A stretch of DNA of 64,000 nucleotides from NCBI GenBank assembly GCA_963752965.1, contig CAVWAJ010000008.1:620001-684000 (forward strand). The letters are read 5' to 3'. The position numbers were made by a program, and so were the translations under genes. A model generated the notes under the pieces. It worked only from the letters and a program-made list of their open reading frames with translations. It made no database searches and was not told where the DNA came from. Origin of the DNA: QHXW01 sp963752965. GTDB lineage: Bacteria; Acidobacteriota; Terriglobia; Bryobacterales; Bryobacteraceae. Below are positions 27,780 through 37,075 of this stretch, in pieces. Positions within the stretch are counted from its first letter, which is position 1. The number at the start of each line of letters is the position of its first letter.

Positions 27780-28585
27780 TTTTTCGCTCCCGCCATCCCC
27801 GCCAATTCCCGAATATGATCTTCAACGACCGGGCTCTCGGCAATGGGATCAGCAACCCGATCGAGAAACTGCCGGATTTGTGGATTCGTGCTCGACCGGA
27901 ACGACTCTTTGCTGTCCACGGCGATGAGTGAGCCATTGTGAAGCATGGCCACACGGTCCGCGATTCGGAATGCACTCGCCAACTCGTGCGTCACAACCAA
28001 AATGGTCATGTGAAAAGCGCGCTTCAAGATTAGGATCAGCTCGTCTAATCCCGCCGCGACGATCGGATCCAGTCCAGCGGATGGCTCATCGAATACTAGA
28101 ATCTCGGGGTCGAGCGCGGTCGCCCGCGCGACCGCCGCGCGTTTTTTCATGCCACCCGATAGTTCCTGGGGCATGAGTTTACCGGCCTCCCCCAAGCCTA
28201 CGGCCGCGAGTTTTATGTACGTCATGATCTCGATGACAGGATCGGCCAGAGTCGTCAATTCGCGCAGCGGCAGGCTGACGTTTTCCTCGATGGACATCGA
28301 GTTGAATAATGCACACTCTTGGAAGGCTACCCCCATAGTGCGCCTAATCTTCTCCAGTTCTTCCGCGGAACAACGATTGATATCGGTGCCCCGCACCCGA
28401 ACCGTCCCGGAGGTCGGTCGCTCGAGTCCGATGATGTGCCTCAGCATTGTGGTCTTCCCGGAGCCGCTGCCACCGAGCAGCACCATCACTTCGCCTGGTT
28501 CGATGTCCAGGTTCACGCCGTCTAGCACGCGTGTGCCTCCGTAGACGACCGTCAAGTCAGCCACCGAAATCATTGGGTCCGCCAT
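27776..28585 (-). CDS. ABC ATPase of Mla-type lipid transporter (MlaF-like)
   Basis: 269 residues with Walker A GGSGSGKTT, Q-loop AFQECALFNSM, signature LSGGMKKRAAVARA, Walker B ILVFDEPSAGLDP and H-loop VVTHEL. The QECALFNSMS and GGMKKR signatures are typical of MlaF/Mkl rather than other ABC ATPases. Lies between permease (three-base gap) and MCE protein (four-base overlap). Confidence 0.93.
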   Translation of the reverse strand: MADPMISVADLTVVYGGTRVLDGVNLDIEPGEVMVLLGGSGSGKTTMLRHIIGLERPTSGTVRVRGTDINRCSAEELEKIRRTMGVAFQECALFNSMSIEENVSLPLRELTTLADPVIEIMTYIKLAAVGLGEAGKLMPQELSGGMKKRAAVARATALDPEILVFDEPSAGLDPIVAAGLDELILILKRAFHMTILVVTHELASAFRIADRVAMLHNGSLIAVDSKESFRSSTNPQIRQFLDRVADPIAESPVVEDHIRELAGMAGAKK

Positions 28586-28588
28586 AGG

Positions 28589-29389
28589 CTAATCCCTATG
28601 CACCAGGTAGAAGATTGCCGTGAAGAACACGTCCGCCAGGATAACCAGGTACGTGGACCTTACGACCGCGGAAGTCGCCGACCGCCCTACGGCGTCCGCT
28701 CCGCCGCGCGTTCTGAAACCCTCCATGCACCCAACGTTCACGATTATCGTCGCGAACACAAGGCTCTTCAGCAGCCCCGTTAAGACGTCGTGCAGGTCGA
28801 TCGAGGTGTAGATATATCGCAGATACATGGCGAGCGTGATTTTCGTGCTGATGTACATGAACCCGGCGCCAGCCAGAATGCCAAACGCGTTGCTCAGGAT
28901 GGTCAGGCAGGGAATCGTGATCATCGCCGCGACATACTTCGGCGCCAGCACGAACTCGATCGGACTGAGCGCCATGGTCCGGAGCGCATCGATCTCGCTG
29001 GTCACCACCATGGTTCCGATTTCGGCTGAAAATGCCGACCCCGATCGGCCGCTCACAACGACGGCCGTCAACAGCGGTCCCAGTTCGCGCGTGAACCCGA
29101 CTGCCACGACGTCCATGACGTACTGCAGCGCTCCCCACCTCCGCAGTTCGGACCCGACTTGCATCGCCAGTATGAACCCCGCGCACATGGACATGATTCC
29201 GACCATGGGCACGGCATCTACTCCGATAGCCGCCATCTGGCGTATCGCCGCTCGCCAGCGCCCGCGCTTTCCCGTGAACGGCAGTACGTGGGGCGTGGAT
29301 CGCAGACCCGACCAGAACTGAATGGTGAGTCCACCGACATAACCAAGCCGATTGGTGACGGCCCGGCCGATGGCTTCCAGAACGTTCAT
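28589..29389 (-). CDS. MlaE-family ABC permease
   Basis: 266 residues, a MlaE permease with about five membrane helices and conserved stretches AIGVDAVPMVGIMSMCAGFILAMQ, VAVGFTRELGPLLTAVVVSGRSGSAFSAEIG and MIVTSEIDAL-like TSEIDALRTM. Inner-membrane core of the phospholipid transporter. The start overlaps the preceding STAS gene stop by four bases, so the operon order is STAS, permease, ATPase, MCE, lipoprotein. Confidence 0.92.
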   Translation of the reverse strand: MNVLEAIGRAVTNRLGYVGGLTIQFWSGLRSTPHVLPFTGKRGRWRAAIRQMAAIGVDAVPMVGIMSMCAGFILAMQVGSELRRWGALQYVMDVVAVGFTRELGPLLTAVVVSGRSGSAFSAEIGTMVVTSEIDALRTMALSPIEFVLAPKYVAAMITIPCLTILSNAFGILAGAGFMYISTKITLAMYLRYIYTSIDLHDVLTGLLKSLVFATIIVNVGCMEGFRTRGGADAVGRSATSAVVRSTYLVILADVFFTAIFYLVHRD

Positions 29390-29679
29390 GTGCTCGCCTC
29401 CTGTCCCGCCATCTCGAACAATCGATCGAGATGGGTAATCTCGAGAAGGTAGCGCGGCTGATCGTGGATACCTCCCAGGACCAGCCGCGTTCCCTGTTTG
29501 TGTGCGATCCGGACGGCCTCTACCAGTGTGGCCAACCCCGAGGTGTCGATATATGAAACTTCGGATAAATCCACGGATAGCTCCAACGGCTTTTTGTCCA
29601 ACGCATTGCTCAGAGCTCTGCGCATTTCGTCGGAGTTTTCGACGGTAATGCGGCCGTGAATCGCTACGCTGTCAGTCAC
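29386..29679 (-). CDS. STAS-domain protein (MlaB-like)
   Basis: 97 residues, a compact STAS fold with the loop YIDTSGLATLVEA: unlike the STAS protein at 2242, the Thr-Ser pair is kept. In Mla systems MlaB is a STAS protein that binds the ATPase MlaF and is required for transport; position as first gene of the operon supports that role. It could also be an anti-sigma antagonist. Confidence 0.82.
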   Translation of the reverse strand: MTDSVAIHGRITVENSDEMRRALSNALDKKPLELSVDLSEVSYIDTSGLATLVEAVRIAHKQGTRLVLGGIHDQPRYLLEITHLDRLFEMAGQEAST

Positions 29680-29994
29680 CGCAGGATCTCCTCCCCGTTA
29701 CTTCGCGGGGGAATTTCGCCACCCTCTTCTCGCCTTGCCTTGCTAGTGTGGCGTCCGTCCAGCTGGCTTGGACCTTGTCGGATTGTTCCTTGGAGAGTTC
29801 GTTTGCCGTAGCGTGCTCCGGTAACCTTGGAACTGCTCCGCCATCTGAACAAGGTCGACAGTACGCAGCAGGGCAAGGATCGCCGAGTCGCCCCGCTGGA
29901 CCATGCCTCCAGTATCTTTTACGAACTCTTGCGGGATGCCGAACTCGGGTTTCCACCAGTTGGCATCGATTGCACCGCCTGTTGCGCCCGGTAT
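29672..29994 (-). pseudogene. Decayed DUF1269 protein gene, C-terminal part
   Basis: Directly after the HdeD stop the minus strand encodes, without a start, PGATGGAIDANWWKPEFGI, then PQEFVKDTGG, RGDSAILALLRTVD and LVQMAEQFQGY, which match the end of DUF1269 membrane proteins. The frame then breaks near 29815 and the expected tail (LSKEQSDKVQASW) continues in another frame to 29672. The N-terminal half is missing where the HdeD copy begins. The order HdeD-DUF1269 matches the other two stress clusters, so this is the eroded partner. Confidence 0.7.
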
Positions 29995-30579
29995 CTATGC
30001 GGGTTGGTAGGCCGTCCCCCTGGGGAGATAGTGTATCGCGGTGGCGAATGCGCTTACCGCTATCCCGTCTACGATGAGGTCCACACCCAGGGCAAATCCG
30101 ATGAACCAGATGCCGGAAACCGGTATCTGCCAAAGCAGCAGGATCCCCAATACCGTAGAGACCACGCCGGAGAAGACCGACCATCCCCAACGAGGGAACT
30201 GCGCCATTCCGGCGCCGATGGCGCGGAATAGTCCGCCCACAATGAAGAACGAGGCCAGCACCAACGTGAGGCTCTCGGCTCCGAGAAGCGGGTAGCGAAC
30301 CAGTAAGTATCCCGTGAATCCCCGAAGCAGCGCACTGAGCAGATACAGGAAGAATCCGCCCCAGGTCCCGATCGTGAACGCCTGAATCAACGCGAAGACT
30401 CCGCTGATCAGAAGCAACCAGCCGAAGACCAACACCGTAGTAAAGGTCGCGGTTACGTCATAGACGATACACGCCACGCCCAGGACAGCAAGCAAGATCC
30501 CCAGGGCCAGAAACCAGCCCCAAGATCCGCGAATCTCCTCCATGCCGGCCGTGAGTGGATTGTGTGTGAACTCTGACAT
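29995..30579 (-). CDS. HdeD family membrane protein (DUF308), duplicate
   Basis: 194 residues, differing from the protein at 5257-5841 only at a few sites (Asp for Asn near residue 40; C-terminal HYLPRGTAYQPA). Six membrane helices. The ribosome site TAAGGAGGAAC and the whole divergent control region are identical to the first copy. Its former DUF1269 partner downstream is decayed. Confidence 0.9.
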   Translation of the reverse strand: MSEFTHNPLTAGMEEIRGSWGWFLALGILLAVLGVACIVYDVTATFTTVLVFGWLLLISGVFALIQAFTIGTWGGFFLYLLSALLRGFTGYLLVRYPLLGAESLTLVLASFFIVGGLFRAIGAGMAQFPRWGWSVFSGVVSTVLGILLLWQIPVSGIWFIGFALGVDLIVDGIAVSAFATAIHYLPRGTAYQPA

Positions 30580-30722
30580 TAAGTTCCTCCTTATCCTGGA
30601 ATGAGATTACGGGAATTCAGGATGGCAGTCGTGAGTTTGCGGTCAGGTTTTGGTGGAAGGAACGCTTGCCTACGGTTTGGCGGTATGCTGAGTAGCACAA
30701 GGACCTGAGGAGGGCCGGCAAT
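30580..30722. promoter_or_regulatory. Divergent control region identical to 5842-5984
   Basis: Same 143 bases as between the first HdeD and regulator genes, again with both ribosome binding sites and the block GCGGTCAGGTTTTGGTGGAA. Either regulator could therefore act on both promoters if this is the operator region. Confidence 0.6.
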
Positions 30723-33700
30723 ATGAAGGAGTTCCCTCCATTCCGGCTGGACCCCGTCAACCAGTGCCTGTGGCGCCGCGGGGATGCGGAAAACGAAGAA
30801 CGTGTCCTGCTGACTCCCAAAGCCTTTGCCGTCCTGCGCTATCTGGTGGAGCATGCCGGTCGCCTGGTGACCCAAGATGAGCTCCTGGAGGCGGTGTGGC
30901 CCGATACCTTCGTCCAACCGGAAGTCCTGAAGTATCAGATCGCCGACATCCGGAGCACGTTGGGGGACCACCCGAGGAACCCTCTTTTTATTGAGACGCT
31001 ACCGCGGCGAGGGTATCGGTTTGTGGCTACGGTAACGGAAGGGGAGTCTGCGGAAACCCTGCCGTCGGGGAGTCCGGCTCGTGGCAGATTGGTGGGCAGA
31101 GACCGCGAGCTTGGTGCGTTGCGAGCTTGCCTCCGAAAGGCATTGAAGGGCCAGCGCCAGGTTGTCTTCATCACGGGAGAGCCCGGGATCGGGAAGACCG
31201 CTCTGGTTGACGAATTTCAACGGCAAGTTGCTGCCGAGGAACCAACCCTCCGCATCGCCCGCGGACAATGCGTGGAAGGTTACGGAGGCACGGAACCGTA
31301 TTACCCGATGCTGGAGGCGCTGGGTCAGTTGTGCCATGGTGCGGGGGGGAAACGAGTGGTGGATATTCTGGCCGCGCAGGCACCCACCTGGCTGGTTCAG
31401 TTTCCTGCACTGCTGAGACGCGAACAGCGCCAGGCGCTGCAACAGGAGATCCAGGGAGCGACCCGGGACCGCATGCTGCGTGAGATCCGGGAGGCGCTGG
31501 ACACTCTCAATCTCGCAGTGCCCCTGCTGTGGGTATTCGAGGATCTGCAATGGGTAGATCCCTCGACCGTCGATCTCATCTCCGCTCTGGCGCGCCAGCG
31601 GACGGCAGCGAAGACGATGGTGATCATCACGAAGCGGCCGGTGGACATCGTAGTTCCCAAACATCCGCTGAAGGCGCTCAAGGCGGACCTGCTGCTTCAT
31701 CACCTGTGTCAGGAGATCATCCTCGCGCCGCTTGCGAAAGCAGACGTAGCCGAATACCTGGGCGTGGAGTCTCCGGGAGGCGCCCTACCCGAGGGTTTTG
31801 CCGAGCTGATCTATCGGCACACGGAGGGCAATCCGTTGTTCATGATCGCCGTCCTGGATCACCTGGCCGGGCATGGCCAGATCTCGCGCGAGAACGGCGA
31901 GTGGCGCCTCAGAGTCCCTATTGCGGAAATCGATCTCGGTGTGCCCGAGACTCTACGTCAGATGATCGAATCCCAGATCGAGCATCTGACCGGTGAACAG
32001 CAGCGGACGCTGGAGGCGGCCAGCGTGAACGGTGTTGTGTTTTCGGCAAGCGTCAATCCCATCCCACCGGCTCTGGACGAGGGAAAGTTTGAAGAACTTT
32101 GCGACGAACTGTCGCGCCGCCACCACATGGTGCGTTGGGCGGGATCGCACCAGTTCCCGGACGGGACTGTCTCCGTGCGCTACGAGTTTACGCACGCGTT
32201 GTACCGGGAGGTCTTCTACCACCGGCAGACACCGGGGCGCCTGGCGAAGCTGCACCTGCGCATCGGAGAGCGGCTGCAGGAGCTTTTCTCCGAGCATGAA
32301 GGAGAAGTGGCGGCTGAACTGGCGGGCCACTTCGAAAGAGCATCCGATTGGCCACGCGCCATCAAGCACCTGCGGCTGGCTGCGGATACAGCCGGGCGGC
32401 GGTTTGAACCCCGGCAAGCCACAAAGATTCTTGAGCACGCTCTGGAGCTGGTGAAGAAACTGCCGGAGGGCGAGCGAACGGTAAGCGAAATCGAGATTCT
32501 GGAGAAGCTGGCTGCGATTTACACGGTGCTTATGGATGATGCGCGCGCCATCGAAACCTATGAAGCTCTGGCTGGACGAGCGGCTCACGATGGCCTGATC
32601 GATGTGGAGGTGCGCGCGCTCATCGACATGGCGTGGGCGTTGTCGCGGGCCAGTTCTCAGCATTCGCTGGAAGTCCTGGAACGGGTCCTTCGGCTAAGCG
32701 CCAGGCAGGGCGATGCGCTCACGCGAGCAAGAACCCGCGCGCGCTGTTTTGCCGTGCGCCTGTGGCAACGTTGGAATCCCCAGGATATGGAGCAGTTTCT
32801 CAATACATCCGCGGAAATCCTCAACGCAAATGACGGCCGTATACTCGCCCCTTATTTGGCCGACTGTGCCTTCGTAAGCTGGATCTCCTCAGGATACCGC
32901 GAAGCGCGCCGGAACTTGATCGAGAGCCGTGTCATGCTGTTCGAGACAGTGGAGGAGAACCGTTATCTAAATAATCGGTATTTAGTAAGTCGGTGCAGTG
33001 TCCTCTCCCTGGCCCTCCTGTTTCTGGGAGAGTGGGGCGAGGCGCTGCGAGAGACGGAAGACGCAATTGCCATGTTGGACAAGAATGGCGAATATCGCTG
33101 GGGGCAGATGGTCCGCCTCTACCGAGCCTGGGTGCATCTGCATGCAATGGACTTTGCCGGCGCGCTGGCGATTTGCAACTCGGCGCTCCCGTTGGTCAGA
33201 GATCCCGGGCCTCGCCCGGCGCCTGATTATCCAGCTCCGCATCCAATAGCGTTCCGGACATGCCTGTTTCTGACGGGCTCAGCGGAGACGGCTTTAGGAA
33301 ACTATGAGAGTGCGCTTATGAACTTGTCGGCAGCGCGGGCCGATCTGGATCGACTGGCGACCGTGTGGAACTGGTGGTGGCGCATGCCACTCGAAAATGC
33401 TCTCACGGAACTTTGGCTGGCGAAAGGCGATCTCGCCCAAGCGCGGCCGCAAGCGGAAAGTTTTCTGAAGATCGCGTTGGCGACCGCAGAACACACGTGG
33501 CAGGGGCTGGCTTGGGAAGTGAATGCCCGCGTAGCTATGGCGGAACTTGACCTGACGAGAGCACGAGACTGCATCGCGAAGGGGTTATCCGCGATGGAAG
33601 ATTATGAAGTGCCGCTGGCCGCCTGGCGCGCTCACGCGACCGCCTTCGAACTCTACCGGAACGCAGGCGACCGAGATTCAGCAGAACGCCACTTGGCACT

Positions 33701-33842
33701 CAGCCGCGACACGATTATGAAGCTCGCGAATTCCCTGCCCGAAGAAGAGCCCCTTCGGCACATATTCCTGTCATCGCCGATGATTAGCAGAATCTGCGGT
33801 GACGACAAAACCCGGCCCAAGGCGTTTGACGCGGCACACTAG
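30723..33842 (+). CDS. CadC-like winged-helix regulator fused to AAA ATPase and TPR-like tail, duplicate
   Basis: 1039 residues, paralogue of 5985-9089. The DNA-binding domain (1-105) and ATPase (Walker A GEPGIGKT, Walker B LLWVFEDLQWVD) are very close to the first copy; the middle around residues 430-520 is clearly divergent, and the helical tail is moderately so, with a few residues inserted. Differences concentrated in the putative sensing part suggest different ligands or partners but the same DNA target. ATG follows GAGGAGG. Confidence 0.85.
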   Translation: MKEFPPFRLDPVNQCLWRRGDAENEERVLLTPKAFAVLRYLVEHAGRLVTQDELLEAVWPDTFVQPEVLKYQIADIRSTLGDHPRNPLFIETLPRRGYRFVATVTEGESAETLPSGSPARGRLVGRDRELGALRACLRKALKGQRQVVFITGEPGIGKTALVDEFQRQVAAEEPTLRIARGQCVEGYGGTEPYYPMLEALGQLCHGAGGKRVVDILAAQAPTWLVQFPALLRREQRQALQQEIQGATRDRMLREIREALDTLNLAVPLLWVFEDLQWVDPSTVDLISALARQRTAAKTMVIITKRPVDIVVPKHPLKALKADLLLHHLCQEIILAPLAKADVAEYLGVESPGGALPEGFAELIYRHTEGNPLFMIAVLDHLAGHGQISRENGEWRLRVPIAEIDLGVPETLRQMIESQIEHLTGEQQRTLEAASVNGVVFSASVNPIPPALDEGKFEELCDELSRRHHMVRWAGSHQFPDGTVSVRYEFTHALYREVFYHRQTPGRLAKLHLRIGERLQELFSEHEGEVAAELAGHFERASDWPRAIKHLRLAADTAGRRFEPRQATKILEHALELVKKLPEGERTVSEIEILEKLAAIYTVLMDDARAIETYEALAGRAAHDGLIDVEVRALIDMAWALSRASSQHSLEVLERVLRLSARQGDALTRARTRARCFAVRLWQRWNPQDMEQFLNTSAEILNANDGRILAPYLADCAFVSWISSGYREARRNLIESRVMLFETVEENRYLNNRYLVSRCSVLSLALLFLGEWGEALRETEDAIAMLDKNGEYRWGQMVRLYRAWVHLHAMDFAGALAICNSALPLVRDPGPRPAPDYPAPHPIAFRTCLFLTGSAETALGNYESALMNLSAARADLDRLATVWNWWWRMPLENALTELWLAKGDLAQARPQAESFLKIALATAEHTWQGLAWEVNARVAMAELDLTRARDCIAKGLSAMEDYEVPLAAWRAHATAFELYRNAGDRDSAERHLALSRDTIMKLANSLPEEEPLRHIFLSSPMISRICGDDKTRPKAFDAAH

Positions 33843-33845
33843 CCC

Positions 33846-34931
33846 TTAGCGAAACGCGAGCATGGTCGCGGTCTGGTTGACGTGGCCCATGTATCCCATG
33901 TACGCTTCGCCGTATGTACTGAAGCCCACCGATGGAGTATTCGCGAATAGCGCGCCGAAGGCCTCACACTGCCCCTCCTCCTGAAGTTGCAGCGTCCGCA
34001 GAATGCAGTTAAACACAATCAGAGCGCGATGGGAACCCTTCAGGGCCTTGCCCGTGTCTGCGATGATATCGGTGGACTCGATCAGCTCCAGTTTCGAGCC
34101 TTCCCGAATCCGGCTGTAGAATACGATGCTGCCGTCTTCCAGAACGCGCTGCGGGCTGCGTACGAACAGCTCGTCGCCCACCATCAGGCCTACCGGGTTG
34201 CTTATGAAGCGGGCGGCCACGCCGGCACTGTCGATTCCTAGCGCCTGCGCGTACGCCTCCACGGCGGGCACGCCATTGAAGCGGCGAACGGTGCGAGCGG
34301 CCTCATCCACTTCAGTGGCGGTCAGCACTTTCCCCAACAAGCGGAAGCTCTGGGTCTTGATGATCCTGTAGCCGGCCGGTACGCGCAACAGCGCGAGAAC
34401 GGCGGCATGTTCAAACGTGCAGCCATTGGCGGCAACCAGCGTCGCATGAAAGGCCAGGTCGTCACCGGCCGATCCACCGACGAAGGGAATATCCGTTAAA
34501 TCGCGAATCCGTTGCATGATCGCCTCCTCAGCGCCTGACAGGCCATCGGCAAGGATCAGTCCCACGTGCGTGTCGGGGTCGAGTTCGGAAAGCAGGCCGC
34601 CCACCTGAGCGGACAGGCTCTCCAGAGCGGCGCATACGGCCAGCGGACTTTTCAGGTCCTCGACCACCGCCACGGCGGTAGCGCTGACAACCTCGGGAGG
34701 AAGCGCCATGGCGACCATGGAACACGTCATCATCTTGCCCGACGAAATCTCGCCCGCGGTAGTGCAACCGATGCTGGCCGCGTGGGGGAAGGCCGCTCTC
34801 ATTGAGGCGCTTAGCGCGGCAAGAGAATAGCATGTTGAGGCAAAGTAGACCACAATCGCCGGATCAACGTCTCCTCGCAGCCCGGAGATTAGCGCATCAT
34901 GCTCGGTGGAGCTTGAGATTTGAATAGCCAT
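33846..34931 (-). CDS. FIST-domain sensory protein
   Basis: 361 residues. FIST_N (about 20-205) with AIVVYFASTCYSLAALSASMRAAFP, the cysteine motif IGCTTAGEI and GGSAGDDL; FIST_C (about 220-350) with ISNPVGLMVGDELFVRSPQRV, VFNCILR and GFSTYGEAYMGYMGHVNQTATMLAF. FIST proteins are thought to sense small ligands such as amino acids and usually feed signalling proteins. Here it stands alone, convergent with the ATPase regulator (three-base gap), so output is unknown. ATG preceded by AAGGGGTGACG. Confidence 0.88.
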   Translation of the reverse strand: MAIQISSSTEHDALISGLRGDVDPAIVVYFASTCYSLAALSASMRAAFPHAASIGCTTAGEISSGKMMTCSMVAMALPPEVVSATAVAVVEDLKSPLAVCAALESLSAQVGGLLSELDPDTHVGLILADGLSGAEEAIMQRIRDLTDIPFVGGSAGDDLAFHATLVAANGCTFEHAAVLALLRVPAGYRIIKTQSFRLLGKVLTATEVDEAARTVRRFNGVPAVEAYAQALGIDSAGVAARFISNPVGLMVGDELFVRSPQRVLEDGSIVFYSRIREGSKLELIESTDIIADTGKALKGSHRALIVFNCILRTLQLQEEGQCEAFGALFANTPSVGFSTYGEAYMGYMGHVNQTATMLAFR

Positions 34932-34951
34932 AATCGGTCGTCACCCCTTAC

Positions 34952-34991
34952 AAAACGGTCTCGTTCACCGTCCGTTCAGGCAGACCGTTTT
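34952..34991. promoter_or_regulatory. Perfect 10-bp inverted repeat upstream of FIST gene
   Basis: AAAACGGTCT (34952-34961) and AGACCGTTTT (34982-34991) form a perfect inverted repeat with a 20-base spacer, about 20 bases before the FIST start. Could be an operator or an RNA hairpin in the leader. Confidence 0.5.
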
Positions 34992-35368
34992 AGGGGTCCA
35001 GTACTTCTTATAGAGAAACACGATGCACGGGTAGTGCCAAGAAATGTCTCGACCGGTGGCAACGCGATTGCTCCACGACCCGCGAGGATCGGTCAGGAGA
35101 ATATTGACGGTACTCTTGATCTTCGTTTCTCAAACGCTTCCGATAAATCCGATGGAGACAGCAGCTCAGGGCGGTTAAGCGCCTACGCGAATCAGCTCAG
35201 GCGTTTGAGGAGAACCACTGCGCCGTGCGTGTTTGCAGGAGTCTCAGTGGCGGTACGACGTTACGTTCCGGTGACGATGACAACACCCTAATCTATGGCA
35301 GAAGGGTGGATGAGTCGGATATACTCTCGGGTAAAGTGTATCTCTCCAGATGCTGAGCCGCTCTTGAG
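34992..35368. other. Intergenic, no gene seen
   Basis: 377 bases between the FIST upstream region and the IS3 element. No convincing coding sequence. A degenerate inverted repeat GATATACT/AGTGTATC at 35318-35342 is the only structure noted. Confidence 0.5.
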
Positions 35369-35434
35369 TGGACTGGTCCCCATTTTTGAGACAAACAGTT
35401 AAGACTCATTTTTCATTGAATGGAGAATTGAGTC

Positions 35435-35779
35435 ATGGGATTGTCACGCAGGCAGTTCACGCAGGAGTTTAAGCTGGCCGCCGTCCGGCGGCTGGAACAA
35501 GGGGTATCAATTGCCGAGGTGGCGCGCGGGCTGGAAGTGAACCCGAACGTGCTGCACCGATGGCGCCGGGAGTTCCGCCAGGGTCCGGGCAACGCATTTC
35601 CAGGTAATGGAAAACAGCGCTGGTCCGAAGGCCGGGTGGCGGAACTGGAACGGAAGGTCGGCCAGCAGGCGCTGGAAATCGATTTTTTGAAGGGGTGCTT
35701 GCAGCACATCGAGGAACAGCGGATGTTGCAGGCACTGGCTGGGAATCCGCGGTCTTCCGGAAGGTCAAAGAAGAAGTGA
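35435..35779 (+). CDS. IS3-family OrfA
   Basis: 114 residues: helix-turn-helix (TQEFKLAAVRRLEQGVSIAEVARGLEVNPNVLHRWRRE) and leucine-zipper region (RVAELERKVGQQALEIDFLKGCLQ). Binds IS ends and forms the transposase fusion with OrfB by a -1 frameshift. A T-TTT-TTG heptamer in the correct phase lies at 35683-35689 in the overlap and is the best slippery candidate. Confidence 0.9.
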   Translation: MGLSRRQFTQEFKLAAVRRLEQGVSIAEVARGLEVNPNVLHRWRREFRQGPGNAFPGNGKQRWSEGRVAELERKVGQQALEIDFLKGCLQHIEEQRMLQALAGNPRSSGRSKKK

Positions 35780-36627
35780 GGGCCAGCGGCGGACTGACGA
35801 TCAAGCGGATGGTGAAACTGGCCCGGGTGAGCCGGGCCAGCTACTATCGCTTCGACGAGAATGGGAAATCGGGCTCCGATTCCGATATGGATCTGCGCGA
35901 CGCGATCCAGCGGGTGGCGCTGGAATGGCCCAGTTACGGACGTCGGCGCATCACCCGCGAGTTGCATCGGCGCGGGCGGGCGGTGAACTGGAAACGTGTG
36001 TACCGGCTGATGGGTGAGGACAATCTACTCTGTGTGCGGAAGCGGAGGTTCGTCGTGACGACCGATTCCAATCATGGGCGGAAGGTCTACCCGAACCTGG
36101 CGCGGCAGATGGTGCTGACCGATGTCGATCAGCTCTGGCGCGCCGATATCACCTACATCAGGCTTCGCGAAGAGTTCGTGTTTCTGGCTGTCGTTCTGGA
36201 CGCTTACTCGCGCCGCGTGATCGGCTGGGCGCTGGACCGGACGCTCGAAGATGAACTGACGCTGAGCGCACTGCGCATGGCCTTGTCACGGCGGGTAGTC
36301 GAACCGGGTCTGGTGCATCATTCCGATCGCGGCTCGCAATACGCCAGCGGCGACTACACCGGACTTCTCAAAGAGAACGGTGTTCAGATCAGCATGTCGC
36401 GCAAGGGTAATCCGTGGGATAACGCGGCCTGCGAATCATTCATGAAAACCCTGAAATATGAGGAGGTTCACCGCAACGAATACCGGGATCTGACCGAAGC
36501 GCGGTGCGAAATCGGCACGTTTCTGGAGAAGGTCTACAACCAAAAGCGTCTTCACTCCGCTCTCGGTTACTTGCCGCCGGCGGAGTTCGAAGACAAGCTC
36601 CGAGCGGCTGCGGGAGCGCAGGCATGA
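35695..36627 (+). CDS. IS3-family OrfB (DDE transposase)
   Basis: 310 codons open from 35695; normally translated as OrfAB fusion, so the first residues may not be a true N-terminus. HTH_21-like region, then rve integrase core: DQLWRADITYI (D), VVLDAYSRRVIGW, HHSDRGSQYAS (D) and GNPWDNAACESFMKTLK (E). Complete, so likely functional. Confidence 0.92.
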   Translation: MLAAHRGTADVAGTGWESAVFRKVKEEVRASGGLTIKRMVKLARVSRASYYRFDENGKSGSDSDMDLRDAIQRVALEWPSYGRRRITRELHRRGRAVNWKRVYRLMGEDNLLCVRKRRFVVTTDSNHGRKVYPNLARQMVLTDVDQLWRADITYIRLREEFVFLAVVLDAYSRRVIGWALDRTLEDELTLSALRMALSRRVVEPGLVHHSDRGSQYASGDYTGLLKENGVQISMSRKGNPWDNAACESFMKTLKYEEVHRNEYRDLTEARCEIGTFLEKVYNQKRLHSALGYLPPAEFEDKLRAAAGAQA

Positions 36628-36942
36628 AACTGACCGTGCGTTTTCTCAGGCATGGCGGAATCTGTCGGCCGATGTGTTCCTACTTCAAAAGCCTGGACCG
36701 AAGTACCGCTTTCCGGCCGGGGTCGGCCCAGACTGTTAAGGACGCACCGGAAGTTCTACGCCCTACTCATCGTCGCGACGAGTTCCGACCGGCTATTCCT
36801 CAGCGGGGTGCTCGCCAGCAGAGCCCGCCTCCGCTTCACCGGCACGCCCATCCTAAATCCGTTCCGGGATCGGCCACAATGAATTTACAGCGAACGGTCA
36901 ACAGTGTCTTAACTGTTTGTCTCAGCCCAGGGGACCACCCCA
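36628..36942 (+). other. 3-prime region of IS3 copy 1, possible small ORF
   Basis: 315 bases between orfB and the right end, repeated at 37677-37991. It contains a 76-codon frame (36652-36882), but since both copies are alike nothing shows that it is selected as protein. No recognised domain. Confidence 0.3.
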
Positions 36943-37000
36943 GAGTATCCCTCACCGATCTGGGGAGAAGGCACAGCCTTAAGCACCTTAGGAACTTCAG

Positions 37001-37026
37001 GAGCGCCTTTATAGCGCTCTTTTTTG
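37001..37026 (+). terminator. Rho-independent terminator
   Basis: GAGCGC-CTTTATA-GCGCTC followed by six T residues: a six-pair GC-rich stem with a T run on the plus strand. It would stop transcription leaving IS copy 1 or an older plus-strand unit before the secreted-protein gene. Confidence 0.75.
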
Positions 37027-37045
37027 GGTTAGACGAGATGACGAA

Positions 37046-37075
37046 GTGTTGGACACCGAGTCCAGACGTGGGTCC
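37046..37075 (+). repeat. Short copy of the TTGGACACCGAGTCC upstream block
   Basis: TGTTGGACACCGAGTCCAGA matches the beginnings of the blocks at 10617 and 39819, with CGAAG before it as at 10612. It lies about 70 bases before the secreted-protein start; the downstream half of the block is not conserved here. Confidence 0.55.

Larger units (their letters stand above)
35369..36942 (+). mobile_element. IS3-family insertion sequence, copy 1 (1574 bp)
   Basis: Ends TGGACTGGTCCCC (left) and, reversed, TGGGGTGGTCCCC (right), extending inward with GAGACAAACAGTTAAGAC on both sides. Flanked by the 3-bp repeat GAG at 35366-35368 and 36943-36945. Contains overlapping orfA and orfB plus about 300 bases after orfB, longer than usual for the family. 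Copy 2, 37677-39250, is the same length and inverted. Confidence 0.92.

Noticed and set aside
29827..30231. Plus-strand frame next to the second HdeD gene
   Set aside because: The minus strand there encodes the DUF1269 remnant and HdeD; the plus frame is their complement.
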